From contig LNAC01001236.1 of assembly GCA_002007465.1 (NCBI GenBank), forward strand, positions 124,001 to 188,000: 64,000 bases of DNA. Direction: 5' to 3'. A model generated the notes under the pieces. It saw only the letters and a program-made list of their open reading frames with translations. It ran no database searches and was not told where the DNA came from. Position numbers and translations under genes: made by a program. Shown here piece after piece: positions 22,090 to 33,307 of this stretch. The stretch comes from Ailurus styani. Its lineage: Eukaryota > Chordata > Mammalia > Carnivora > Ailuridae. The stretch's first letter is position 1; each line of letters opens with the position of its first letter.

Positions 22090-22199
22090 TTTTTTGTAAG
22101 ATTTTACTTTTAAGTAATCTCTACACCCAATGTAGGGCTCGAATTTACAACTCTGAGATCAAGAGTCACATGCTTCACTGACTGAGCCAACCAGGTGCC
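22090..22199 (-). mobile_element. Short tRNA-Lys-like SINE, antisense
   Basis: Same compact class as 19097-19203. On the minus strand it has a GGGCACCTGGTTGGCTCAG head, 'GTGACTCTTGATCTCAGAG', a B-box-like 'GTAAATTCGAGCCCTAC' and a 'TTACTTAAAAGTAAAATC' tail. The flanking words GGTAGTA (22072-22078 and 22201-22207) may be a decayed duplication. Confidence 0.9.
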
Positions 22200-22503
22200 C
22201 AGGTAGTACAGTATGTTTGGAATCAAGAGTGTATGTATATATATGTATATGTAATCAAGGGTTAAAACCATTGCCTATTTCTCACGCTCTTTTAGAATTC
22301 TGATTCTTGTAGGCCCTCCCTAAAACTGGACTAGGTTATGTGAAGGAATTTTCCAATTTCCTGGGAAGAAAATGGTGAGTAGGACCCACTGTCAGCTTGA
22401 TGAGGAAAAGGTACTTTATTCCTGCCAACTCTACAGGGCTGAAAGGCGGCCTACCCCCAGTTGGAATAGATAAATAGCAATATTTGTAATAAAAATGGCT
22501 ACA

Positions 22504-22700
22504 GGGGCACCTGGGTGGCTCAGTTGGTTAAGCAGCTGACTCTTGATTTTGGCTCACATGATCTCAGGGTCCTAGGATCAAGTCCCATGTCAGGCTCCAT
22601 GCTTAGCGGGCAGTCTGCTTGAGGACTCTTTCTCTCCTTCTTTCTCTGCTCCTCCTACTGCTCGTGTGCTCTCTTTCTCTAAAATAAATAACTCTTTTTA
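22504..22700 (+). mobile_element. Can-SINE, 'GCTGACTCTTGATTTTGGC' subfamily
   Basis: It differs from the mustelid-type copies in having 'TTAAGCAGCTGACTCTTGAT' after the head and 'CTTGAGGACTCTTTCTCTCC' in the body. A perfect 13-bp duplication, AAAAATGGCTACA, is at 22491-22503 and 22701-22713. Confidence 0.95.
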
Positions 22701-22729
22701 AAAAATGGCTACATATTTTGAACATTTGT

Positions 22730-22825
22730 ACCATTTACTTCTTACAACTCTGAGATAAGTACTGTTATTACCCCATTTTTCACAAAAGTTTCAGAAATTT
22801 AAGTGTGGAACCACTAATTGTGGAC
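22730..22825 (-). mobile_element. MIR fragment, antisense
   Basis: 'CTTACAACTCTGAGATAAGTACTGTTATTACCCC' matches the reversed MIR (ctcacaacaaccctatgaggtaggtactattattatcccc). Short and truncated. Confidence 0.6.
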
Positions 22826-24334
22826 AAGGACAAAGTGCTTGTCACTAAACACTGTGCCAGATACTTCTCCATTATTTCACTTTCCTAAACACCTACTAAG
22901 GATGAGAAGAAAAACATCACTGATGTAGCTTCTAGAAATGAATGGAGATTGTCTTGTCTTCTCCAGGACAGGGCAAAGAAATATCTTCACATGAAGAGGA
23001 AATAAAGTGTCACTTATATAAAGGTGGACATACTAAAATATTCATAGAATGTAAATTCACTGATCATCCTAAGCAACTTCTGCCACATCCCTGGAACACT
23101 TTTTGTTAGAAAGGTTAAGGATAATTCCTTTGCGATAGCTACGTACCCTTGGATCCTCTGCTGGTTCATCAAGCAGCAAGCCATGAGATATTCTCCCTCT
23201 TCCAAATTAACTCAAATGTTTAAATGCCTATCTGTGGTCTCCTTAGTTGAGAACTTGGCCTAAATAAACATCATTCTGAAGTCCTGAAGCTCTCGGGCAC
23301 ACCAATCCTACCTCTCTGAAGGAATCTGACTTATGTCTATAAAGTTACTCTGGGATGAGACAAGGAATAATTATAAAGAAGAGTCTGTTATTGACTCTTG
23401 GCTGTTTTGGAGTTATTTTTCTCAGAAATGTGACAATTAGAAGACAGAAATTAATATTTGACTACATTCCTAGTAAGCTATAATAGCTGATTTTTTAAGG
23501 AGTGTGATAAATGCTAGTTTGAAACTGAACTCAACAACTAATGGCAGTAGGGAGACAAATTCTGATTAAGGCTATTGTGCTCTAACTCCTCCAAATCCTA
23601 GGAATATCTTTAGAAATTAAAAAATATGCTGCACCTTAAAATAAGAAATTCTTCACAAACATTTAAAGCTCAAGAAATAATACTAGATTGAATAATAATA
23701 GTCAATATTTTATCTTTGTGATCTATAAAAATGTCATTCATTCAGTTCAACCTAAAGATAAAGCTTACATTATTAGAGTGAATGTTTTCCAATGAGTCTG
23801 ACCTTAATAGGAATAGGTTTCTATCTATTAGAAAAAAAATCATTCAATATCCTGTTCTGTTCTTGGACAGAAACTTTAACGATCTCATGATCCCAGGTCA
23901 CAGAAATAGATAAATACATCAGGCTTAAAATAACAAAAAGATAGAAAAGGAAAAATGAAAAAGGATAAGGGAAGAGAGAGAGTGAGAGAGAGAAGAAACA
24001 TACTAAAAAAATCAAGAGAGAGAACAAAGAGAGAAAGAACATAAAGAAAGATAATCCAGTGAACAAAGAACCTAGAAAAAGCCTGGGGGAAAAAAAAATG
24101 GAGGAGGAGAGGAAGAGGAGGAAGATGAGAGAGAGAGGGTAGCTGTGTTTGCTCAGGAAAGTAACTCTTTTTGACTACATGCTGAACTGTAAACAACTGT
24201 AAGCTCTCAGTAAGCGTTGTTGGTTTTGTTAGTGTTGTCATTGCTTATACCTTTTACAGTCAACCTGTTAATACAAGTATGTATTTTTTGCTCATATTGT
24301 TTCCTATTGTTTCACTAAGCTTAGTTATCAAGGA
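22826..24334. other. No gene recognised
   Basis: Unique-looking DNA. It ends in the purine-rich block listed next. The two overlapping minus frames at 23821-24241 are pyrimidine-rich readings of that block. Confidence 0.5.
23932..24140 (+). repeat. Polypurine (GA/GAA-rich) stretch
   Basis: About 200 bp of strongly purine-biased plus strand. It contains GAGAGAGAG runs at about 23976-23994 and 24128-24138, A-runs, and a GGAGGAGGAGAGGAAGAGGAGGAAG segment at about 24101. It is not a recognisable SINE body and shows no duplication. Confidence 0.8.
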
Positions 24335-24535
24335 AAGCACAGGATAGTGGAATTACAAAGATCTAGCTTCAAAATATTGGCTCTACTTCTTACTGGCTAT
24401 ATTAATCAGAGAAAATAAGGTAACTTCTCAAAGTCTTTGCCTTCTCTGCTTTCAAATGGAGTTAATTGTAAAATCTACCTTGCATGGCTTGTGATAAAAT
24501 CTCAGTAAATGCTATGTAAATGTAGCTATCTTAAT
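24335..24535 (+). mobile_element. MIR
   Basis: MIR order is visible: 'GGATAGTGGAATTACAAAGATC' (start), 'CTTACTGGCTATATTAATC', 'GGTAACTTCTCAAAGTCTTTGC', 'AATGGAGTTAATTGTAAAATCTACC' and 'CTCAGTAAATGCTATG' (3' end). Nearly full length but diverged. Confidence 0.7.
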
Positions 24536-26010
24536 ATGAATACTTTAGATTTAAAATCAATATCTCTGCCTAAGGAAAAAGACAGAAAGAAAGAATTCAA
24601 TACGAGAACAGTGGTAGTGTCAGGGTATTAGGATAACTTTCAAAGTTTGGGGTAATAAATTTATATTACTGGTATAGTGAAAATGCATGCATTTATAAAA
24701 TATTTAACTTAAACATTCAGTACTGCATATTTTTGTGATATTTGAAAAACAATATCACAGACCATTGTTCTTTCATGTTCCAACAAGAATTGATCTTTTT
24801 TAATCACTGCCCATCCCCACTGTCTGATGGAAACATTTTATTACATTCCAGGAAAGTAAAGCTCTTAACCTAGGCTTTCCAGTGCCAAAATTTCTATTTG
24901 GGCACAAAACATCTACCATCCAGTTATGTGCATTTTCAAAAAGAAATAAAGTGGACTCTTGGCATTATAGAATTAACATTCATAGCTTACATTTCAGAAG
25001 GGACCCCAAATTTCCAGGATATATAGTCAACTTATCATTCCTGAGATATGGATTATTATTACAAGCACTTGAAGACTGAATCACTGAATTGGTGAGAGTC
25101 TAGTAGAGGCACTAGAAGACATATCTCAACACATTTGCACTGTTCTCTCTTCATTATCATGTATTTATTTTATAAAGGAAATCACATGCTAAATAGGTAT
25201 TCATGAATCTCAGGACTGACAAGTTCCCTGGAGGGATCGCTCACAAATGGTGAGAGCTTACCGTACATCAAAAGTTATGAATATTTGAAGTCCCTTACCT
25301 CAAACAGGTCAAACCAACACATTACACCCCTTTAATGTACTTGTTAGAAACAGACTACTTATGGTAGGAAGAAATGCAGGTCTCATGAAAAAGGATGAAA
25401 AAGATACACTTGCTAGTATGATATGTTCAGACACTCTCTGAATCAGGGGTCAGAAGACAGTCATTGTTCTAATATGCTATTGAACACTTTTTGGCATGAA
25501 AGATTTCATTTTTTTTCCCTAATAAAATATCTGAATACCTTGGGAAAGCAATGAAATAGTAAGTTCTTAGCATCCAGACTTCCTTTGGGATTCAAGTGGA
25601 AATAAAGTAAGAATTGCCTTTCATTAACTTTTCCTATTATGTCTTATGAAAATTAATTACCCCTTGAGCAGATCCAATGTAAAACCGTTATACATTGTAT
25701 GTTTCCTATTTCCCATACAGCATCTTTTCAAAAAATTAATTATAGCCAATAGTTTCAAATCAAAAGGGAATAATTAAAAGCAATGTGGGGGAGTAAAGAT
25801 ATAATGATGTCATTTTAAAATTAATTGAAGCATTTAAAAATTAACTGGCCTTTCTCAGAGTTTAATTTTTGTTTAAATTTAATAGTTTATATACATAAAA
25901 GAGTACTCAATATTTATATTAAATGTGATTTTGAATGTTATACTCTGAGGAATCACTTACTAGGTAACTTCTCTAAGTTTTTTTTTTTAACCTTTCAATT
26001 TGTGTAAGAC
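24536..26010. other. No recognised feature
   Basis: AT-rich unique-looking DNA with short frames (24882-25079 plus, 25825-26007 plus) and a T12 run near 25979. No domain or repeat was identified. Confidence 0.5.
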
Positions 26011-26026
26011 AAAATGAAATATTTTA

Positions 26027-26234
26027 TTTTTTATTTATTTATTTATTTATTTAAAGATTTTATTTATTTATTTGACACAGAGAGAGAGATCACAAGTAGG
26101 CAGAGAGACAGGGAGAGGAGGAAGCAGGCTCCCTGCTGAGCAGAGAGCCCGATGCGGGCCTCGATCCCAGGACCCTGAGATCATGACCTGAGCCGAAAGC
26201 ACAGGTTTTAACCCACTGAGCCACCCAGGCGCCC
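26027..26234 (-). mobile_element. Can-SINE (mustelid-type), antisense, young copy
   Basis: Head GGGCGCCTGGGTGGCTCAG at the right, and an expanded TTTATTTATTTATTTATTTA tail at the left. A perfect 16-bp duplication, AAAATGAAATATTTTA, is at 26011-26026 and 26235-26250. Confidence 0.97.
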
Positions 26235-26250
26235 AAAATGAAATATTTTA

Positions 26251-28053
26251 GATAAGGAATTTCTTTCAGTTGAGAACAATAAGCTTGCATAGAGTTGTCT
26301 GCTATATTTTGTGTATTTATGGGATCTTACTAAGGCCAGAGACAATGTCCTTTGGTGTCTTTAATTAAATTAGCCTATTACAAGTATAGAATCCTTCTGT
26401 TGATTTTTTTTTTGATTTTTAGTTATAATGACAAAATTCTAGAAAATTATAATGAAAATGATGCATCAGACACACACATACCCAAACCATCAGAAATAAT
26501 GACAAACAAGGGTCATGAGTAGTTCTAACCAAGACATAGAAAGAAGGCTTACCGTGCATTTACCTTTCTCATTCCAGCCAAGAAGCCCCCAGGGATGAAT
26601 GTATACCAACACCGAGTGGCAGTTTCCAACTGGTCTAAGTGAATTTAAGGATACAACACCCGCCTCACTGATCTCTTCACTGTGGTCAATATGCCTGAGT
26701 CTTTGTCCACTAAAGAACCTCTTACCATAAGCTGCAGTGATTTCTGCCCTGTTTGAACCAGTCACTCCCAAAATGGGTGGGACAGAGTTACTGGAGGCTC
26801 AGGAGGGATTAATTTATTTAGAATGTTTTTTTGCCATAAACCTGTCTGCTCTGGAGCAAACGCTCCCGAGTGTACTGAATTTATAACAGTTTCTGGGGAA
26901 TTCCCCTTTTCTGAAAGAATATAAGTATTAGGTAGAGGTTGGGGGTTAATTTATAAATGAGCTATTCGCCTACCAGATAACACTGTAGTTAAAGACATAA
27001 CTACTAATAAAGACATAGACAAAAACTAAGACTTGCTAACTTCATTTGTGATCACAGTGAATGTCAGGGGACCCCTGGATCTGCTTCTACCTTTGCTCCT
27101 GTTCTCTGCTTTTTTCCAGAGTTTGCCCAGATTCTGATCCACCAGTTTTTAGTCACCACCTCTGGGCCTAATTTTGTTCCTTACACTGCATTTGACCACC
27201 ATGTTCCTATACTATGAACGCGAGGTGTGTTCATTTTGTTTATGCTGTAAGAACTATGAAACGGTTTTCAATGACTTAGAAAAGCTAGGTTACATGCCAC
27301 TCACATTATGTGGTTAATATTGGTGAGCACTGGTCTCCTCATAGAGTCTAGAATCTAGGCTGAAGAAAAGACAAAAACAAAAACCTCTTACCTTGTACAG
27401 CCTACTGCTTCCCTGGTAGAAGGAAAAAAGCAATGCCGTACTCATGTGATGGTTCTTAAAGCTTCTTTCTACAAGGGGCAGTAACAGGCCACATTTATTT
27501 CAAAGGTCAGAACAAGTTACATGGCTAAGCTGAACGTCAGTGGGATGAAGACATGTAATCCTCTCATGGGGGTGCTGGTAAGGGGCAATGATGCAGTTCA
27601 CTACAGATGTGGCCACGGTGCTCAACTCTGACTCACCTCTGGCCCCCAGGACTCCAGTCCCAGGCTTACAGTCCTTGGTAGGCGGATAAGGAAACAGATC
27701 TTGTTATTGCCCATAGGAAACCAGCAGTTAAGAAAACATTAAGGTACAGGCATCCCTGACCTCCACAGAAATATGCTTTGACTTGATCCATTTTTTTTTT
27801 TTCCAATCCAGTCAACCTTATATGTCAGATTTTTTACAGGAATCACAAGGTTTAATTTATGGCACGTCATTTCATCTAAGCTACATGTGAGACTCATGGG
27901 CAGTTATGTCAGTTCTCATCTATCTGTTATGATCATGTCTTTTCTTCCTTCCCAAGCTTCTCGTCCCTGTGGAGCCTATCCAAGCCCACAGCTCTGTTGG
28001 ACGTGATTTCCTGCTCTGGAAGAAACTCCCAAGAGTCACATGTTAAGACCAGA
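26251..28053. other. No recognised gene or repeat
   Basis: Mixed-composition unique-looking DNA. The 26490-26771 minus frame (93 codons) has no recognisable domain. The part at 27300-27720 is moderately GC-rich but lacks an open frame of note. Confidence 0.5.
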
Positions 28054-28128
28054 AAATACAATACAATACAATACAATACAATACAACACAATACAATACA
28101 ATACAATAAAATAAAATAAAATTACAAT
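28054..28128. repeat. (ATACA)n pentanucleotide array
   Basis: About 12 units of ATACA, with one variant (ACAACA), pass directly into three to four AAAAT units. A period-5 array that likely varies in length. Confidence 0.95.
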
Positions 28129-28529
28129 GGGCCCATTTAACTTTGAACTTCATCCTTTCAACTTTGAAATCTAGTAACTGACTGCTTACATATTTACATG
28201 TAGTTATTTGTCTACCCCTATATTTTCTTTTACCATAGATTTTAAAGACACTATAATTATAATTGAGGAATATGTGTCATTCATCTGAAATGGACAGTGT
28301 CATACTTTCTAAAATGCACTTCAACTTTTCTGTTTGATCTACCTCTAAACAAAATAGTACACTTCAGCAAGGCCCTTTGCTCTCTAGTAGTTTTTTAAAT
28401 CCTAGGTTATATCAAGTAAAGAATTACAATGCTTTTTTTTCAATCATTATATGTCAAGATGACACCACAAGAGTGAAAGGCCATAGAAAGACCAATTATC
28501 TGTTCAGAATGAAAAGAGATGGATATATG
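28129..28529. other. No recognised feature
   Basis: AT-rich sequence between the pentanucleotide array and an old L1 tail. It may include diverged L1 3' UTR at its right end. Confidence 0.4.
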
Positions 28530-28675
28530 GAAAAATAACCGTGCTAGTACCTAAAATTAATTTTGATGATGGTTGCATAACTCTGTGAATAAACCAAAGC
28601 CATTGCATTGTAGACTTTAAGTAAGTGAATTATGGGGAATATGAATTATATCTCAATAAAGCTGTTCAAATACAC
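28530..28675 (+). mobile_element. Old L1 (L1M) 3' end
   Basis: 'GATGATGGTTGCATAACTCTGTGAATA', then 'TTGTAGACTTTAAGTAAGTGAATTATGG' and 'GAATTATATCTCAATAAAGCTGTT', is the classic 3' terminus of mammalian-wide L1M elements, including the AATAAA. It is truncated to the last ~150 bp. Confidence 0.75.
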
Positions 28676-28740
28676 TTATGTATGTGCTTATTTTCAATGT
28701 TGCTTCAAACTCACATTATTCGTATTTACTATAGGTAGAT

Positions 28741-28785
28741 ATCTCTCTTATAGCTATTGTTATAAATCTCTCTTATAGCTATTGT
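28741..28785. repeat. 25-bp tandem duplication
   Basis: ATCTCTCTTATAGCTATTGT occurs at 28741-28760 and again, identical, at 28766-28785. A clean two-copy tandem duplication with a 25-bp unit. Confidence 0.93.
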
Positions 28786-28823
28786 CACCTCTTCTTGTAT
28801 TTTATTTTAAAGATGACCACTGA

Positions 28824-29018
28824 GGGCGCCTGGGTGGCCCAGTTGGTTAGGTGACTGCCTTCAGCTCAGGTCATGATCCCAGAGTCCTGGGATTGAGTCC
28901 CACATCAGGCTCCCAGTTCCATGGGGAGTCTGCTTCTCCCTCTGACCTTCTCCCCTCTCATGTTCTCTCTCACTCTTTTAAATAAATAAGTAAAAATCTT
29001 TAAAAAAATAAATAAAAT
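28824..29018 (+). mobile_element. Can-SINE, 'CCATGGGGAGTCTGC' subfamily
   Basis: Same subfamily as 15145-15345: 'CAGTTCCATGGGGAGTCTGC' and 'CTTCTCCCTCTGACCTTC'. A perfect 15-bp duplication, AAAGATGACCACTGA, is at 28809-28823 and 29019-29033. Confidence 0.96.
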
Positions 29019-29033
29019 AAAGATGACCACTGA

Positions 29034-29519
29034 AACTTCCATTTCTTCCCATTCCCCCCTTCTCCTCCTTCCCCTCTTTTTTCAAGGCAGTCTTATGGCC
29101 ACAGTGTAACTTCCTTAAGCACTGCAGATCCAACCCATCTCTTTTGCATTAACTGTAGTTATCCTTCTGCCCTCTTCTAGCTGCTCACTATCATGACTCC
29201 TATTCTGTTCTTTCTCCCATGCTGCCACCTTGGTATTGGTAACCCTCCTGGGGGAGCAATGATAGGAAAATGGAGGGAAGAGAGTATTGGGGAGGAAATC
29301 CCAATTCCACTGCCACTGCCCTATCTTCTTTCTCTGAATTCTACCTTCTCCTATAACTCATCTCCCAACTCTACAGGTGATTTCCTGCTTTTTAGCTCAC
29401 CTTCAAAGGCCATGATTGCTCCTATTATCAATAGTATAGTTCTATTTAGTATGCAAATTCATGAAAATGAAGTCAGAAAACCTCCAGCCTATTCCCAGTG
29501 CCCCTGATCTGATCTGTAG
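29034..29519. other. CT-rich DNA, possibly L2-derived
   Basis: The left part is pyrimidine-rich ('CCCTTCTCCTCCTTCCCC') and the text loosely resembles the L2 3' region. The plus frame 29193-29507 (104 codons) is not recognisable as a protein. Confidence 0.35.
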
Positions 29520-29935
29520 GGTGAAATTTTCCATAGTCTCCTGTCTGTCTCCATCTCAACTCTGATCACCTTACACTGTAACTGTTTCTCTCATATTAAA
29601 GAACAGAGTAGGGTGCCTGGGTGGCTCAGTGGGTTAAAGCCGCTGCCTTCAGCTCAGGTCATGATCCCAGGGTCCTGGGATCGAGGCCCACATCGGGCTC
29701 TCTGCTCAGCAGGGAGCCTGCTTCCTCCTCTCTCCTCTCTCTCTGCCTGCCTCTCTGCATACTTGTAATCTCTCTCTCTGTGTCAAATGAATAAATAAAA
29801 TCTTTAAAAAAAAAAAAAAGAACAGAGTACTTCATGGCAGAAACAGTGCCATCCATATTCATGTGTTTCCCATTGTGCTAGAAGAGTGTCTAACTCATAG
29901 AAAGTGCTTCAGATGTTTGTTGAATAAATTTCCAA
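29520..29935 (+). mobile_element. L2 LINE 3' end, split by a SINE
   Basis: Without the SINE it reads 'TCACCTTACACTGTAACTG ... CTTCATGGCAGAAACAGTGCC ... GAAAGTGCTTCAGATGTTTGTTGAATAAA'. These are the L2 'gagggcagggactgtgcc' and 'gtgctcaataaatgtttgttgaatga' blocks in order. Confidence 0.65.
29611..29816 (+). mobile_element. Can-SINE (mustelid-type), young copy
   Basis: Head GGGTGCCTGGGTGGCTCAG, 'TTAAAGCCGCTGCCTTCAGC', (CT)n and a long A tail. A perfect 13-bp duplication, AAAGAACAGAGTA, is at 29598-29610 and 29817-29829. Inserted in an L2. The minus-strand frame 29659-29862 is SINE. Confidence 0.97.
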
Positions 29936-31129
29936 CTGCCACACTCCTGGTTTGAAAATTCCATTTTGTGTCATCCCCTGGTTTCTTTAATCCCTCACCT
30001 ACCCCTTTTGCCAGGCAATTTTACCCCATTTTCCTTTCAACCATTTGTCCCAGGGATGCCTCCAAACTCAGTCCAGACCTCCTGACCCATTATCCTAGAT
30101 TCACACCTCCCAGATTCTGCATACTACAAATCAATAATAAATAAAAATACCACTATAAATTTGCAAAACACTTTTTTTGGTTGTTAAGTTTAAACAAATT
30201 GGCTCGACTTGTCCCCACTGCAATCTTTTTAGTCAGTAGGGAAAGATCAGGAAACTACGGCAGCAAGAGAAACATGACTTGCCAGGGGTTTCTGCAGCAA
30301 AAGGGAAATCTACATAGTGATATATAGGTCACAAGTTGAGTACTCTTTACATAAAATAGTTTTGCCTAATTCCTCTCCCCTATTCTGAGCATAAAACAGA
30401 AAATATATTTGGGGGACTTGGGGAGGAGCAAACCCTCGACATCCATGCCAGAGTTTCATACTTAGATTTCCATGACCTCCAGTAAGTAAATGTGGTCAAA
30501 AGTACCTTGCGGCCCCTACATTTTCAAAGTTCTTCTTGTTTAAAACACACTTAGCAAAAACGCTTCTGCTTGATGTTTAATAACATTCATTTCAAAATGC
30601 ATAAATTTGGGTTTAATCTGAAATAAATTTTGCATAGCAAATTGCAAACACCTAAGGCACTTCTTTTTGTCCCTGCTGTGAGTGTGTCCCTAGTGCAGCC
30701 TTGTATTCGGCATGTGGAAACCCAGACAACCAGCCTGCGGCTCTGTGTGTGTGTTCCGTGCAAACCCAGACTACCACCACCTATGTTAGCTACCATGAAG
30801 TCCATTCCAAGATATCATTACAATTCAAACCAGGATCTACATTGCATGAAGTCTTTTTAATCCACAGAGTTAACCCGAGACATTGAAAACTGATCTAACA
30901 GCATCACATTGTCTTTACATTTAAGCCCACACAGATGTATAATTAGATGCATGGTGTATAATTAACAGAGGAAGCTGAAACATCTACAGTGCTCAAAGTT
31001 GACTCATTTTTTCTGTGCGGGTAGATGACATCCACTTGCAAATCTTCAGCTTCTCTAGCCTCTGGGCCTATACACTTAACAGTAGTTCCCCAGCTTTGCC
31101 GTACTTTTCCCCTCCTCACTCTGTATCCA
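29936..31129. other. No recognised gene
   Basis: 29936-30130 is CT-rich and may be a second L2 piece. 30130-31129 looks unique. Two plus frames (30630-30860 and 30701-30886) and a minus frame (30587-30805) overlap, so none is convincing. Confidence 0.45.
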
Positions 31130-31452
31130 ACTGTAACCCTGCCTTCCTCTTTTAGGTAGGAACTAACTCCTACCAATCCCTCAGCTCTCAGATCACCATT
31201 CTCCCAGGAAATTTCCCTGACCTGTTACACCTCTGGGTAAGGCCAGCCTCTTATTTGGGTCCAGATCACTTTGTTTCTCCTTGTTTTAGTATTCATTCAC
31301 AGTGTTTTGTAATTTGCTGACCTGTTTTTCTAAATCTTCTACAAGGTTTGAAGGGTGAGACCTTGTCTATTTGGTTTGTGCTAATACCCGCCACCTAGCA
31401 CCATGTTAGATACACGGGAAGGGTTCAGTAAATGCTTACTGGATGAATGAAG
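31130..31452 (+). mobile_element. L2 LINE 3' end
   Basis: 'CAGGAAATTTCCCTGACCTG', 'AAGGGTGAGACCTTGTCTATTTGG', 'CCACCTAGCACCATGTTAG' and 'TCAGTAAATGCTTACTGGATGAATGAAGG' form the L2 3' terminus in order, including the TGAATGAA tail. Confidence 0.78.
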
Positions 31453-31699
31453 GAGTGCCTGTAAGGTCCATTTTGTTTTATGGTTTTCTTTTCAAATGGC
31501 TCCTTCCTTAAAGGGCTATTGATATTTGATGAAATAGAAATATCATTTTTTACATCTAGTTTCTTCTCATAATTATGATGCATATTACATGAATGACTCC
31601 TTCAGCAATTTCAAAATAGTGGGAACCCAGATAGAAAAATATAATATCAGCAATTAAAAAACTATAGTTCAGTGGTAATCATCTCAAAATTCTGTTCTG

Positions 31700-32165
31700 A
31701 TGATAATAAATGTACTGCCACTAATTCAAGTGAAGAGACATAGCTGAGTAGGGAGTGAGAAATGTACACCCTTGGCTGCTACAGGAGCTTGCTGTCCATG
31801 ACCGTTCTGCTCTCATTCTGGTACATACACGGTTTATGTGGTAACCCCTGCCAATGCCGCAACCTGTTTTCTGCAGCTGGACTGGACCAGGTGAATAATG
31901 CCGGCCAGTGAATTGTGGACAAAAGTGGACAGGCATATTGACTCCAGAACTGATGCGGTTAATTGCTGGTTTGAGAGCTTTCAGCTTTATCTTTGTCCTG
32001 TCATCTCAACCCGTGATGTTCCAGAGGATGGAATGCGTATTTCCCAGAGTCTCAGGGCACACTGCTGGTCTCTGTGGCTGGGAGACACAGTATGAGTTAG
32101 AAATAAACAGACATCAAAGGGCTCATTGTTACTGTGCCATAACTTAGCTCACACTGACTACCTAA
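31700..32165 (+). mobile_element. Possible ancient LTR-like repeat
   Basis: The right end shows 'GAGTTAGAAATAAACAGAC', an AATAAA-like signal, followed within 50 bp by 'CTGTGCCATAACTTAGC'. This is the usual design of a mammalian LTR 3' end. Upstream motifs loosely match a remembered LTR with 'gtggacaaaagtggacagg'. No partner LTR or duplication was seen. The overlapping frames at 31721-32147 are not genes. Confidence 0.35.
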
Positions 32166-32597
32166 ATTCCTCTTTGTGCTCTTGTTTGAATGAGGCACCC
32201 AATGTGTGGGAAGAGAAGAACTTCAAGCAAATAGGAAATTCTCACCAATATACCCATTTTGTACATATGTCAGAGACATATTTTATTGTGTCATTGAGGA
32301 CAGTCACTAGGTACACTTCTCTCTGCAGGTCCTTAGTTTAGTAAATGACATGTTTTTGTTTATTTACTTGTTAGGTTCCCCTCCCCTGATCCCCTCTCTC
32401 CCACCTTCTGGCCCCAGCTAAACCACGAGTACCTAGGGCAGGCAGGGCAGCAGTACCTGTGTATGTCTCCCAGAGGAGTGCCATTAAGGAAGGGTGTCCA
32501 AAAAATAACTCACAAGTCCCAGGGTTACTGCTCATCTCCTGAGTTATAGCAATATAGATGAAACAAATAACAAAATGCTAATTCAATGCTCACTTGG
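32166..32597. other. No recognised feature
   Basis: Unique-looking sequence with a 71-codon plus frame (32126-32341) of no recognisable type. Confidence 0.45.
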
Positions 32598-33110
32598 TGT
32601 ATTAATTTTCATTGCTTTTATAACAAATTATCACAAATTTCATAGCCTAAACAACACACAGTTATTTTATCTTACAGTTCTGAATGTCAGAAATTTGAAA
32701 GGGATCTCATTGGGCTAAAATCAAGGTGATGATAAGGCTGCTGTCCTTTCTGGGGGCTCTAGGACAAAATCCATTCCTTTGCTCCCATTCCGGCTTTTAG
32801 AGGCCCACATTCCTTGGATCATTGCTCCTTCCTCCACCTTCAAAGCCAGCAATGTTGGCTCAAGTCTTTCTCACACTAGTATCTCTCTGGCTCTGTCTTT
32901 TCTGCCCAATTCTTCTACTTGTAAGGGTCCTTGTGATATCACTGGGCTGGCCAAGGAAATCCAGGATAATCTCCCTATTTTAAAGTTAGCCGCTAATTAA
33001 CAGCCTTATACCCATCTGCAACATTAATTCCTCTGCATGTAACCTAACATATTCAGATTCTGGGAATTAGGACATAGACATCTTTGTGGGGGGCCATTAT
33101 TCTGCCTACC
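32598..33110 (-). mobile_element. MLT1-class MaLR LTR, antisense
   Basis: Left end 'TATAACAAATTATCACAAAT...AGCCTAAACAACACAC...TCTTACAGTTCTGAATGTCAG' is the reverse complement of an MLT1 3' half (gtggtactttgttatggcag, taagccacccagtctg, ccagaactgtgag). The right end 'GATTCTGGGAATTAGGACATAGACATC' mirrors its 5' part (gaagtcctaacccccagtacctcagaat). It is a ~510-bp solo LTR with no internal region. A SINE sits at its right border. The 73-codon plus frame 32779-33000 lies inside it. Confidence 0.68.
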
Positions 33111-33121
33111 ATTTTGAATTT

Positions 33122-33307
33122 ATTTATTTTTTTAAAGATTTTATTTATTTATTTGACAGAGAGAGAGATCACAAGTAGGTAGACAGAGAGGAGGAAGCAG
33201 GCTCCCTGCTGAGCAGAGAGCCCAGTGTGGGCCTCGATCCCAGGATGCTGAGATCATGACCTGAGCCGAGGGCAGAGGCTTTAACCCACTGAGCCACCTA
33301 GGCGCCC
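33122..33307 (-). mobile_element. Can-SINE (mustelid-type), antisense
   Basis: Head GGGCGCCTAGGTGGCTCAG at the right and a TTTATTTATTTTTTTAAAG tail at the left. The duplication ACCATTTTGAATTT versus ACCATTTTGAGTTT is at 33108-33121 and 33308-33321, at the edge of the MLT1 LTR. Confidence 0.95.

Noticed and set aside
23821..24241. Minus-strand frames rich in F, L and S as membrane proteins
   Set aside because: They are translations of a polypurine tract's complement. Hydrophobicity follows from base bias.
28660..28672. AATAAA as a gene's polyadenylation signal
   Set aside because: It belongs to an L1M 3' end. Other AATAAA words in the window are SINE tails or AT-rich background.
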